Shown here piece after piece: positions 27,734-35,927 of a DNA stretch of 64,000 nucleotides (its first letter is position 1; every line of letters starts with the position of its first letter). Made by a program: the position numbers and the translations under genes. Under the pieces are notes generated by a model, which saw nothing but the letters and a program-made list of their open reading frames with translations, made no database searches and was not told the DNA's origin. Source of the stretch: Cytophagaceae bacterium (lineage in GTDB: Bacteria; Bacteroidota; Bacteroidia; Cytophagales; Cytophagaceae); contig JAQZBV010000026.1 in the NCBI GenBank assembly GCA_029237685.1, forward strand, positions 28,726 to 92,725, written 5' to 3'.

Positions 27734-30672
27734 ATGATTTCTTTTTGCACGAGGGGTAATTTTTCCATGTAATCCACTTCCAGTGTGGGGTAATTAAATT
27801 CTTCCGAGATCTTGCCCGTCAGTTTGTAAAATCCGTTTCCTTTAAAAGGATAGCGCTTTAACGAAGGAGGAAAATGTACCGTATCAAACGTTTTACTTTC
27901 CCTGTCGTAGAAATGACCGAAAGCCATGCGCTCTCCTTTTGAAGTATAACTATTTTTTAACGTAACGAAATAACCGACCATCGTTACTTTTTTATTCAGG
28001 TACTTCAATTGTTCCGAAGCGAGAATGCCTGTGTTGTATTTTTCAGGAAGCAGATCAAAAGGAAAGCACAACGGAAACTCCAGCAATTCGATTTGATCGT
28101 AGGCTTCTTCGTAAGAGTAATTTTTCAATTCCGGTAGTTCAAGATCTTTCAGATCCGGTTCAAAGAGCTCTGCACCGCGGGAGATGTGAGCCGTTTTGGA
28201 GAACAAACGAAAACCTTCGAGTAACAATACCTTTTTTGATTTGCCTGTAAACCGAAAAGCATCCATACGAATCAACAACATCAGTTGCTGATGAGAAACA
28301 GGAATGCGTTTGGTAAAATCATACAGATCTTTGTAAGGCCCATTGATCGAACGCTCCAAGGCAATGACCTCTCCTATTTTACTTTCCAGGGAATGAATAT
28401 ACCGGAAGCCGATATACAGTTGTACCCCTTCAATGGTATCTCTGTAATCGCCCTTGTTTACACAAGGTGCGTTGATGACTGCGCCCGCCATGCGCGCCTG
28501 CTGTACATAATATTCGCGGGGATAGAAGCCGCCTTCATTGTTCAGCACAGCGACATAAAACTCCATGGGATAATGTACCTTCAAATACAAACTGTGGTAA
28601 CTCTCCACGGCAAAACTTGCGGAGTGCGCCTTAGAAAAAGAGAAACTCGCAAAGCTCTCGATCTGACGCCATATCTCTGTGACCACAAATTCTTCGTGTC
28701 CCTGCTTAAAACAAGATTCAAAGAATTCTTCTTTGATCATATCGAAGCCTGTAGATCCTTTGTACTTACCGCTCATGGCACGACGAAGGATATCCGATTT
28801 TCCCATATCTAATCCGGCAAACTCATGCGCGATTTTAATCACGTCCTCCTGATACACCATGACACCATAAGTTCCTCCTAACAATTCTTTTATTTTGGGA
28901 TGTAAATATTCCACCTTATCGGGATCCTGGAAATTGCGTACGTATTGATTCATCATCCCGGATTGAGCAACTCCAGGCCTGATGATCGAACTGGCGGCCA
29001 CGAGGGTGAGGTAATCCTTGCACTTCAACTTTTTAAACAGCATGCGCATGCCTGGAGATTCTACATAAAAACAACCGACGGTATCCGCCGTATACAAAGC
29101 CTCTTGCACCAAAGGATCATCTATCGCTTTTTGTGTATTGAATGCTATGTCTTCCCCTCTGTTCTTTTTCACAATCTTCACCGTATCGCGAATGTGTCCC
29201 AGACCGCGTTGACCCAAGATATCGTATTTGTACAAACCCATTTCGTCTGCATCAAACATATCGAAATGCGTCAAGGGATAACCTTTGGGAGGAAGATCAG
29301 TAGCTGTATAGCAATTCACCGGTTCTTCCGAAATCAAAATCCCTCCGGCATGAATGGATAAGTGATTGGGTATACCTTCCAGCTCTACTCCATATTTAAA
29401 AATCAAATCAATGATTTTATCGCGGTCTGCATTGTTGGTCTTTAATACTGCACGGTTATCAACCAGTGCATCAATCTCCTGTTTGGGTAAGCCAAAGACT
29501 TTTCCCAACTCACGTAAAATGGATTTGCCTTTGAACCTGTTGTAAGTGGCCAGCAAAGCGGTATGTTCCAGCCCGTGTTTTTTGAAAATATATTCTGTAA
29601 TTTTTTCCCGCTCGTAATGTTCGAAATCTAAATCGAAATCCGGCGGTGACGTGCGGTAAGGATTAAGGAAGCGTTCAAAGTACAAATCCAGTTTGATGGG
29701 ATCCACTTCTGTAATGAACAAACAATAAGCGACAATGCTATTGGCGCCACTGCCTCTGCCCACATAAGCAAAATCTTGTGATTGCGCATACTGCAAAATA
29801 TCCCAGGTGATGAGAAAATAAGCGTTAAAGTTTAACCGCTGAATGACTTCCAGCTCTTTCTTCACACGCTGCAAGGCTTCTTCATCGTTTGGCGGATAGC
29901 GTTTCGCCAAGCCTTCCATGGCCAGCTGCTCTAATAAACGATGATCTTCTTCCACCGTGCCGGTAAACGTTTTTCTATTTTTACTCTGAGTATCAAATAC
30001 GATTTCACATTGATCCAACAGCTGTTGTGTAGTTTGAATCACTTGTGGTACCTCTTCAAATCTTTGATGCAGCTCGGCAACAGTCGGCATGCATTCATCC
30101 GGCTGTGCTTGTTGTTCCGGAAGAAGTTTAGACAATAAAGTATTCTTATCAATGGCCCTCAGCAAACGGTGTACGTTATAGCCCTTCTTATCCATGAACG
30201 TCACCGGATGCCAGATGACACAGCGGTCTTGTTGCTTGGCTTCCTTAGAAAATCTAAAACGGTTAAGATCCGACACGCGGATACCAAGGTATTCGTTTTC
30301 TGCCAATTCTTCGATCCGCTTCTGTTTCCAGGGATAAATAAAAAAAACATGTTCCAGTTCAGGCGCCGATGCCGGTAGAGGAAGCGATGAACGATTGTGC
30401 TCGGATAGAAATTGATTCAGGAGTTGAAAGCCTTTGTTGTTTTTTGCCAACCCGATATACAGCAAACGATCATCTTGATGAAAGGCGATACCAAGTACAG
30501 GTTTTATGTTTTCTTTTTTACAGGCTTTGTAAAAAGAAAAGGAAGCAGAAGTATTGTGAATATCTGTGAGTGCCAGAACGGTCATTCCTTGTTTGACCGC
30601 TTCAGCAACCAGATCAGCGGGAGCCATGGTACCGTAGCGAAGGCTAAAATGACTGTGTGCGTTGATGATCAT
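27730..30672 (-). CDS. DNA polymerase III alpha subunit, short (error-prone-type) DnaE
   Basis: N-terminal PHP domain (INAHSHFSLRYGTMAPADLVAEA); YVGRGSGANSIVAYCLFITEVDPIKLDLYFERFLNPYRTSPPDFDLDFEH; 980 aa; overlaps dinB by 4 bp. Confidence 0.94.
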   Translation of the reverse strand: MIINAHSHFSLRYGTMAPADLVAEAVKQGMTVLALTDIHNTSASFSFYKACKKENIKPVLGIAFHQDDRLLYIGLAKNNKGFQLLNQFLSEHNRSSLPLPASAPELEHVFFIYPWKQKRIEELAENEYLGIRVSDLNRFRFSKEAKQQDRCVIWHPVTFMDKKGYNVHRLLRAIDKNTLLSKLLPEQQAQPDECMPTVAELHQRFEEVPQVIQTTQQLLDQCEIVFDTQSKNRKTFTGTVEEDHRLLEQLAMEGLAKRYPPNDEEALQRVKKELEVIQRLNFNAYFLITWDILQYAQSQDFAYVGRGSGANSIVAYCLFITEVDPIKLDLYFERFLNPYRTSPPDFDLDFEHYEREKITEYIFKKHGLEHTALLATYNRFKGKSILRELGKVFGLPKQEIDALVDNRAVLKTNNADRDKIIDLIFKYGVELEGIPNHLSIHAGGILISEEPVNCYTATDLPPKGYPLTHFDMFDADEMGLYKYDILGQRGLGHIRDTVKIVKKNRGEDIAFNTQKAIDDPLVQEALYTADTVGCFYVESPGMRMLFKKLKCKDYLTLVAASSIIRPGVAQSGMMNQYVRNFQDPDKVEYLHPKIKELLGGTYGVMVYQEDVIKIAHEFAGLDMGKSDILRRAMSGKYKGSTGFDMIKEEFFESCFKQGHEEFVVTEIWRQIESFASFSFSKAHSASFAVESYHSLYLKVHYPMEFYVAVLNNEGGFYPREYYVQQARMAGAVINAPCVNKGDYRDTIEGVQLYIGFRYIHSLESKIGEVIALERSINGPYKDLYDFTKRIPVSHQQLMLLIRMDAFRFTGKSKKVLLLEGFRLFSKTAHISRGAELFEPDLKDLELPELKNYSYEEAYDQIELLEFPLCFPFDLLPEKYNTGILASEQLKYLNKKVTMVGYFVTLKNSYTSKGERMAFGHFYDRESKTFDTVHFPPSLKRYPFKGNGFYKLTGKISEEFNYPTLEVDYMEKLPLVQKEII

Positions 30673-30701
30673 AATGCTAATATATTTAGTATTATGATCA
30701 T
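30665..30701. promoter_or_regulatory. 37-bp near-perfect palindrome overlapping the dnaE start codon (candidate operator or RNA hairpin)
   Basis: ATGATCATAATGCTAA-TATAT-TTAGTATTATGATCAT: 16-bp arms, one mismatch. Confidence 0.7.
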
Positions 30702-30828
30702 AAAAAAGCTGTTAAGCCAATTTATTTAGTATTTCAAATTTACATAAGAGTCTATTTACTAATAATTTAACACAAGAAGAATATTTAAAAAATCCATAAG
30801 GGGCCTAGGAGAACCTAATAGGTTCACA

Positions 30829-30911
30829 GGAGGACTTCGGAAGTACAAAAATAGTAGTTCGAGGTACGACGGAGGGCTTCTGATGTACTAAAGTAGTGAC
30901 GAGTACTAAAT
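30829..30911. repeat. Two imperfect ~41-bp tandem units
   Basis: GGAGGACTTCGGAAGTACAAAAATAGTAGTTCGAGGTACGAC / GGAGGGCTTCTGATGTACTAAAGTAGTGACGAGTACTAAA. Confidence 0.6.
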
Positions 30912-30993
30912 CGAAATGAAAAAACTTTGACATGAGCGATTGTAAAAACTGTTTCTACGCTCTGTTTCTATTTCTATTTTTATTCTGTCTGTC

Positions 30994-31199
30994 TTGCCCC
31001 TAAATCCCCTAAAGGGGACTTGATTTATTATTATATTTTTTGCCATAGACATGTCGTCCCGCTGGGACGAGTTATTAATCGTTCCATGATTTTAATATGA
31101 CCCCGTAGATAAAATAGCTGCTTGTCCCAGAGTGACAAAATGTCTATAGTCTTTTATTTAAACGGAAAATAAAGTCCCCTTTAGGGGATTTAGGGGCAA
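30994..31199. repeat. MITE-like inverted-repeat element, copy 2
   Basis: Same termini and internal motifs as 26322-26517. Confidence 0.92.
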
Positions 31200-31252
31200 G
31201 ACAGCATGAAGTGCGAGCGCGAGTATGGAGTAAGAAATCTTAATGCAAAGCC

Positions 31253-31507
31253 TTACTTGATGCTTATAGGTATTAGTATACCATTTTTAGGTTGCAGAAC
31301 ATCAACTTTCTCGAATTGCACTTTTGTGTGGAGGTATTCATTAAAAAATGCATGGTACCTATCTAAATCTTTCACCTTGTATGGAAGTACAAAAACAGGA
31401 TCTATAATCTCAGTAACATCTTCATCCTGCTTATCGCTACTACTTGGTCTGTTGCAGCAATAAAAAATAGCACAAACGATCAATAAATAGGAAATGCTAT
31501 TCTTCAT
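31253..31507 (-). CDS. Small secreted/lipoprotein-like hypothetical protein
   Basis: MKNSISYLLIVCAIFYCCNRPSSS, lipobox-like cysteines; 84 aa. Confidence 0.5.
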   Translation of the reverse strand: MKNSISYLLIVCAIFYCCNRPSSSDKQDEDVTEIIDPVFVLPYKVKDLDRYHAFFNEYLHTKVQFEKVDVLQPKNGILIPISIK

Positions 31508-31524
31508 GATTTATCATTCTTCAA

Positions 31525-32688
31525 TTACAACAACAACGCATCAATCCGATGGGCCTGTACCATGTGTTCATATTCCGACCAGGTAAAGACCGTAAACTTT
31601 CCGTCCTGGGAAGCCACTAATGCCATAGCATCGCGTTGATCGAACACAAACTGTGCAGCAGACAAATGGCGCGTACCTCCGTTTTGCGCGGGATCTACGA
31701 CGAGTGCTTCTCCTCCCAATACAGGTTCTGTCATCACCACTTGTTCAATAGGATCACCGCCTGCTTTCCTTCTTATTTTTTCTCCGAAGGCCAGCAATTC
31801 ATACTTGTCGTTCATCACAATGGCTCCGTCAATAGCGGTCAATCCCGATATGATCTCTACTTCCTTGCTGATCGCATTGCGCCACACCGTGAAATTGGTT
31901 TCACTCACATTTTCTCTCATGCGGTCCGACAAGCCGGAGAAAGCCGGATCAATGGAATGGTGTAAAGGATGGCGAACCGACTGGCGCCAGTCGTCAGAGC
32001 CGGAAGGAACGAACAACAAGGTACCTCCTCTTTTATGCGCGCGCATGGAAACCGCCAACTGAAGTAAAACATTCAAGGCATCATTGGTATCTGTGGAAGA
32101 TCCCTGATCAAGCATCTTCTTCAATAAAGTGGGGCTATCCGTTAAGCCCGCATTGTAATCGTCGACGATTTTCACTTCATCACCGGTCAAAACGGCAACG
32201 TTTGAAAATTTACCCAAGGCATCGGAACGTCGGTGTTTAATGACTACTAGTCCGGGTTCGGACACATCGATGACAAAACATAAATTAGGAATTTGAAACG
32301 TAGCACCCCAAACGTACAGCTCTTCGTTTTTGCACCAAACGCCCAAATGCACACCGGCCCTTTCAAAACCCGGAGCAATTTTGGTCAGCATGGTAGGATC
32401 AAGTGGTATCGGCTGAGCAAATGATATCGGTTGGCCCGCTTGTTCAGGAGAAAGAAAAGCCAAAGAAATACGCGGTGAATGTCCTTCCTCTCTGCGAAGA
32501 CTGATCCAGAAGGCTGCTTCAATGATCGCTTGTATTTGATGAGCTTTTGGTATATCGGCTAAATAATCTTTCCCGTTACTAAGCGCCTTGGACCTGTGGT
32601 TCTGAAAAATCTCTTCTACTATATGTGCTACCGTCTTGGCTGCCTGATAAGTGGACTCGCGGGTCATGGTGGATGGAAATAAATTCAT
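31525..32688 (-). CDS. DAC-like (DisA_N-related) sensor protein, DACNV type
   Basis: C-terminal half LTAIDGAIVMNDKYELLAFGEKI...GGTRHLSAAQFVFDQRDAMALVASQDGKFTVFTW retains DGA and G-T-R-H motifs of diadenylate cyclase domains. Confidence 0.65.
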   Translation of the reverse strand: MNLFPSTMTRESTYQAAKTVAHIVEEIFQNHRSKALSNGKDYLADIPKAHQIQAIIEAAFWISLRREEGHSPRISLAFLSPEQAGQPISFAQPIPLDPTMLTKIAPGFERAGVHLGVWCKNEELYVWGATFQIPNLCFVIDVSEPGLVVIKHRRSDALGKFSNVAVLTGDEVKIVDDYNAGLTDSPTLLKKMLDQGSSTDTNDALNVLLQLAVSMRAHKRGGTLLFVPSGSDDWRQSVRHPLHHSIDPAFSGLSDRMRENVSETNFTVWRNAISKEVEIISGLTAIDGAIVMNDKYELLAFGEKIRRKAGGDPIEQVVMTEPVLGGEALVVDPAQNGGTRHLSAAQFVFDQRDAMALVASQDGKFTVFTWSEYEHMVQAHRIDALLL

Positions 32689-32720
32689 TACGAAGGTAGT
32701 AAAAAAGGTGGTTTTATCAA

Positions 32721-32806
32721 TCTACAGGATTTAGACAGATTAATAAAGTAGATTAATAGGATAGATGTATTTGTGATGAAAACCAGTTATTGTTTAAAAA
32801 CGTTCC
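32721..32806 (+). repeat. ~86-bp direct repeat, copy 1
   Basis: TCTACAGGATTTAGACAGATTAATAAAGTAGATTAATAGGATAGATGTATTTGTGATGAAAACCAGTTATTGTTTAAAAACGTTCC. Confidence 0.9.
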
Positions 32807-32862
32807 CTATCATATCATTGGTTATTATAGGATAGATAAAGAGTCACATGGTGATAAATTGG

Positions 32863-32983
32863 GCGTGTCCCTTCGGGTCGGGCTATCCGCTCCAAGTCCT
32901 CGCTCGGAACAACCTTTCTCTCCAATAATACCTAGTTGCTCGCTGTGGGCTTTCCGCTCCTATCCCTCACGCAGCCACACCTA
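32863..32983 (+). repeat. Dispersed ~120-bp element, forward copy
   Basis: GGCGTGTCCCTTCGGGTCGGGCTATCCGCTCCAAGTCCTCGCTCGGAA...GCTCGCTGTGGGCTTTCCGCTCCTATCCCTCACGCA. Confidence 0.9.
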
Positions 32984-33084
32984 TAAAAAACATTATTTTC
33001 TTGTCGGCATCCCGCCAACAAGTGATGGTATGAAAACGTGTTCATACAATCCAGTTGTTGGCGAGACGCCAACAACCAATAAAA

Positions 33085-33169
33085 TCTACAGGATTTACAC
33101 AGATTAATAAAGTAGATTAATAGATAGATGTATTTGTGATGAGAACCAGTTATTCTTTAAAGACGTTCC
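33085..33169 (+). repeat. ~85-bp direct repeat, copy 2
   Basis: TCTACAGGATTTACACAGATTAATAAAGTAGATTAATAGATAGATGTATTTGTGATGAGAACCAGTTATTCTTTAAAGACGTTCC. Confidence 0.9.
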
Positions 33170-33233
33170 AATTTATTGAGATGAGAAATGTGAAATGAGA
33201 GATGAGACATGATAAATGGGAGGATGAAATACG

Positions 33234-33350
33234 ATTGCGTGAGGGATAGGAGCGGAAAGCCCACAGCGAGCCTGTGAGGTTTGTTATTCGCACAAAAAAG
33301 TTCCGAGCGAGGACTTGGAGCGGATAGCCCGACCCAGAGGGGCACGCCCT
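33234..33350 (-). repeat. Dispersed ~120-bp element, inverted copy
   Basis: TGCGTGAGGGATAGGAGCGGAAAGCCCACAGCGAGC...TTCCGAGCGAGGACTTGGAGCGGATAGCCCGACCC...GGCACGCCC. Confidence 0.9.
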
Positions 33351-33395
33351 AATTCTATACCCTACTTCACATGACCAAAATAATTCCTTTCAAGG

Positions 33396-33472
33396 GTGTC
33401 AGGTCTTTCGACCTGACACTGTTTGAGTCACACGTACGCTGAACCTCCGTGTCAGGTCGAAAGACCTGACAC
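33396..33472. repeat. Paired 24-bp palindromes GTGTCAGGT-n-ACCTGACAC (REP/BIME-like), copy 2
   Basis: Palindromes at 33396-33419 and 33449-33472. Confidence 0.9.
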
Positions 33473-33574
33473 CCAGAAAAACTCCTTAACTCCAATTTCT
33501 CTTTATTTATATAAAACTATAACAGACTAATTCTATATTAATACTTCAAAAGCATCCACTTTCAATCTATACCT

Positions 33575-34642
33575 ATGGCACAAAACATTTCAACCTTACT
33601 CGGCAAAGAATACGATGATTTAATCTCTCACGTATGTAAAACGATTCCAAAAGAAAACCTATACCTTCCGAATCCCAACAATGTCATTGACCAATTCGGA
33701 CATTCGGACCGTAACCCGCAAACCCTACGAAGCCTGGGACAATTGTTTCAAAAAGGAAGGCTAGCCAATACCGGGTATGTCTCTATCCTACCCGTGGATC
33801 AAGGCATCGAACACAGTGCAGGCGCTTCCTTTGCTAAAAATCCTTTATATTTTAATCCGGAGAACATCATCAAACTGGCCATTGAAGGAGGCTGCAATGC
33901 GGTAGCTTCCACGTTTGGCGGTTTGTCTTTGCATGCCAGAAAGTACGCGCATCAAATTCCTTTCATCGTCAAAATCAATCACAACGAACTGTTAAGTTAT
34001 CCCAACACCAGCGACGAGACCTTGTTCGGATCGGTACGCAACGCCTGGAACATGGGCGCTGCAGCTGTAGGGGCTACAATTTATTTTGGGTCAGAACAAT
34101 CGAGACGACAACTCATTGAAATCGCCGAAGCCTTTGAAGAAGCGCATAACCTGGGGATGTTTACGATTCTGTGGTGCTACTTGCGTAACGATGCGTTCAA
34201 GAAAGACAAAGATTATCACTTGTCTGCCGACCTTACCGGACAAGCGAATCACCTGGGTGTAACGATCAAGGCCGATATCATCAAACAAAAATTGCCAGAG
34301 AACAACGGCGGTTACAAAGCCTTGAACACAGGCGGTTCTTCTTATGGCAAATTGGATGAACGCATTTACACCGAATTAACCACCGATCACCCGATTGATT
34401 TATGCCGCTACCAAGTAGCCAACTGTTACATGGGCAACATCGGATTGATCAATTCCGGCGGAGCTTCTGCGGGTGCCGATGATTTTAAAGACGCCGCCAA
34501 AACAGCCATCATCAATAAACGCGCAGGCGGCATGGGATTGATCTCCGGAAGAAAAGCCTTCCAACGTCCCTTTGCAGAAGGAGTACAGATTTTGAATACG
34601 ATACAGGATGTTTATTTGGATGGGAAGATTACGGTAGCATAG
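33575..34642 (+). CDS. Class I fructose-bisphosphate aldolase (DhnA/FbaB type)
   Basis: [78 protein letters not shown]. Confidence 0.94.
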   Translation: MAQNISTLLGKEYDDLISHVCKTIPKENLYLPNPNNVIDQFGHSDRNPQTLRSLGQLFQKGRLANTGYVSILPVDQGIEHSAGASFAKNPLYFNPENIIKLAIEGGCNAVASTFGGLSLHARKYAHQIPFIVKINHNELLSYPNTSDETLFGSVRNAWNMGAAAVGATIYFGSEQSRRQLIEIAEAFEEAHNLGMFTILWCYLRNDAFKKDKDYHLSADLTGQANHLGVTIKADIIKQKLPENNGGYKALNTGGSSYGKLDERIYTELTTDHPIDLCRYQVANCYMGNIGLINSGGASAGADDFKDAAKTAIINKRAGGMGLISGRKAFQRPFAEGVQILNTIQDVYLDGKITVA

Positions 34643-34813
34643 AAGAGAGAACTGAAAACTGAAAACTGAAAGAAGAAAAGATCAGTTCTCTGTTTTCAGT
34701 TCTCTGTTTTCAGTTCTCTGTTTTCAGTTCTCTGTTGTCAGTTCTCTGTTTTCAGTTTTCAGTCAGTTTTCAGTTTTCAGTTTTCAGCTCTCAGCTCTCA
34801 GTTTTCAGTTCCT
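34643..34813. repeat. 7-bp AACTGAA-type repeat array between convergent genes
   Basis: (TTTTCAGTTCTCTG)n and CAGTTTTCAGTTTTCAG arrays, with inverted AACTGAAAACTGAAAACTGAA at the left end. Confidence 0.92.
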
Positions 34814-35803
34814 GCAATTCTCGCAGCATCCCGAATGCGAAATCGAATCTTCCATGTTAAACAAAGTGCCGCACTTTTCGCACAAGTGCCAGGATTGGAA
34901 AAGCGAAGAGGGTTCTGCCAGAAAACGGTTTGACAATTCACTTTCTTTGGACCGGATAAATAAATGATCGAGGCTGCTGCCTATTTCTAATTTGGTAGCC
35001 TGGTCTATTTTCAATGCATCGATTTTTTGCTTTAACTCCTCGATCATCTTTTCTCTTTCAATGATCGCATTACGGTGTGTCAAATCTTTTTTCGTGAGTT
35101 CTGTTTGCAGGTACTTGAGGTAAGTCCCCATTTCATCGGCATTGCCGGCCAGGCGGTTGAATAAGATGAGGTATTGCTTCAACAAAGGATTTTCCAAATC
35201 ATACGGATAGCGTACGTTGTGATCGATTTCACTCCATCCCTCTTCAAATATGGTGCGCACCTGGAGTTCCGCTGTAAACGATTGCTTGGTAGGACTTGTC
35301 TCTATGATGTAATGCACCGAACGGTAACCGTACTTGTGTTCTGTGATGTCGTAGCCTTTCGCTTCAAATCGTTTGGTCAGTTCATCCGGATCACCTTTGC
35401 GAATATTAGCCGTCGGTGTTTCTTTTGTTTCCCAAGTCCGTACAATGTAATCGTCGATCAATTCCCAATCGTCTTTGAACAAATGCAACGCCCTCACACC
35501 AATGATGTCTGTGAGCTTGGTGTAATAATTCTGCAACGAATACGATTTACTCGGATCTTCTATCTTCTTTCGAATGATTTTTTCGATGACATGTTCACTC
35601 TCTTTTACCCTGTACCTTACAGAGTGCACTTTCTTGGCTTGCAACAATCGTTCGGCGATGTCTTTGGCCGTGGGTTCGTATTGTTTTCTGCGCTCTTCAA
35701 AATCCGCATGGATCTTCTCCAGGTCCTTCCATTTTAATCCGGTGGATCTGAATTCCAATTCCAATATATTATACTTCGCAAAAAACTCTTTCTGGGTAAT
35801 CAT
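34805..35803 (-). CDS. RelA/SpoT-domain (p)ppGpp synthetase-like protein with C-terminal zinc-ribbon-like motif
   Basis: VRYRVKESEHVIEKIIRKKIEDPSKSYSLQNYYTKLTDIIGVRALHLF; YRSVHYII; AELQVRTIFEEGWSEIDHNVRYP; CEKCGTLFN...CCENC. Confidence 0.9.
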   Translation of the reverse strand: MITQKEFFAKYNILELEFRSTGLKWKDLEKIHADFEERRKQYEPTAKDIAERLLQAKKVHSVRYRVKESEHVIEKIIRKKIEDPSKSYSLQNYYTKLTDIIGVRALHLFKDDWELIDDYIVRTWETKETPTANIRKGDPDELTKRFEAKGYDITEHKYGYRSVHYIIETSPTKQSFTAELQVRTIFEEGWSEIDHNVRYPYDLENPLLKQYLILFNRLAGNADEMGTYLKYLQTELTKKDLTHRNAIIEREKMIEELKQKIDALKIDQATKLEIGSSLDHLFIRSKESELSNRFLAEPSSLFQSWHLCEKCGTLFNMEDSISHSGCCENCRN

Positions 35804-35927
35804 GTAAATAAATACGGGCTGAATGAATTCCACAAATGGTCTCGTGAATCATTTGGTTAATTCCTTTGAACTTAAACTACGCTTCAGACGATAAGAATCA
35901 TGTCAATCATTCAACTCATTTGATGGG

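Noticed and set aside
28285-28812. 175-aa plus-strand ORF
   Set aside because: Antisense to dnaE; no recognisable domain.
32790-33107. 105-aa ORF in the repeat island
   Set aside because: Consists of the dispersed repeat and direct repeat sequence (GLSAPSPRSEQPF...), not conserved coding sequence; the inverted copy gives the similar spurious ORF 33157-33345.
33575-34642. Unusual aldolase architecture
   Set aside because: Ordinary class I DhnA-type fructose-bisphosphate aldolase.
34643-34813. Possible CRISPR array
   Set aside because: Units are 7-14 bp with no unique spacers; simple repeat.
35174-35737. 187-aa plus-strand ORF
   Set aside because: Antisense to the RelA/SpoT gene; shadow ORF.
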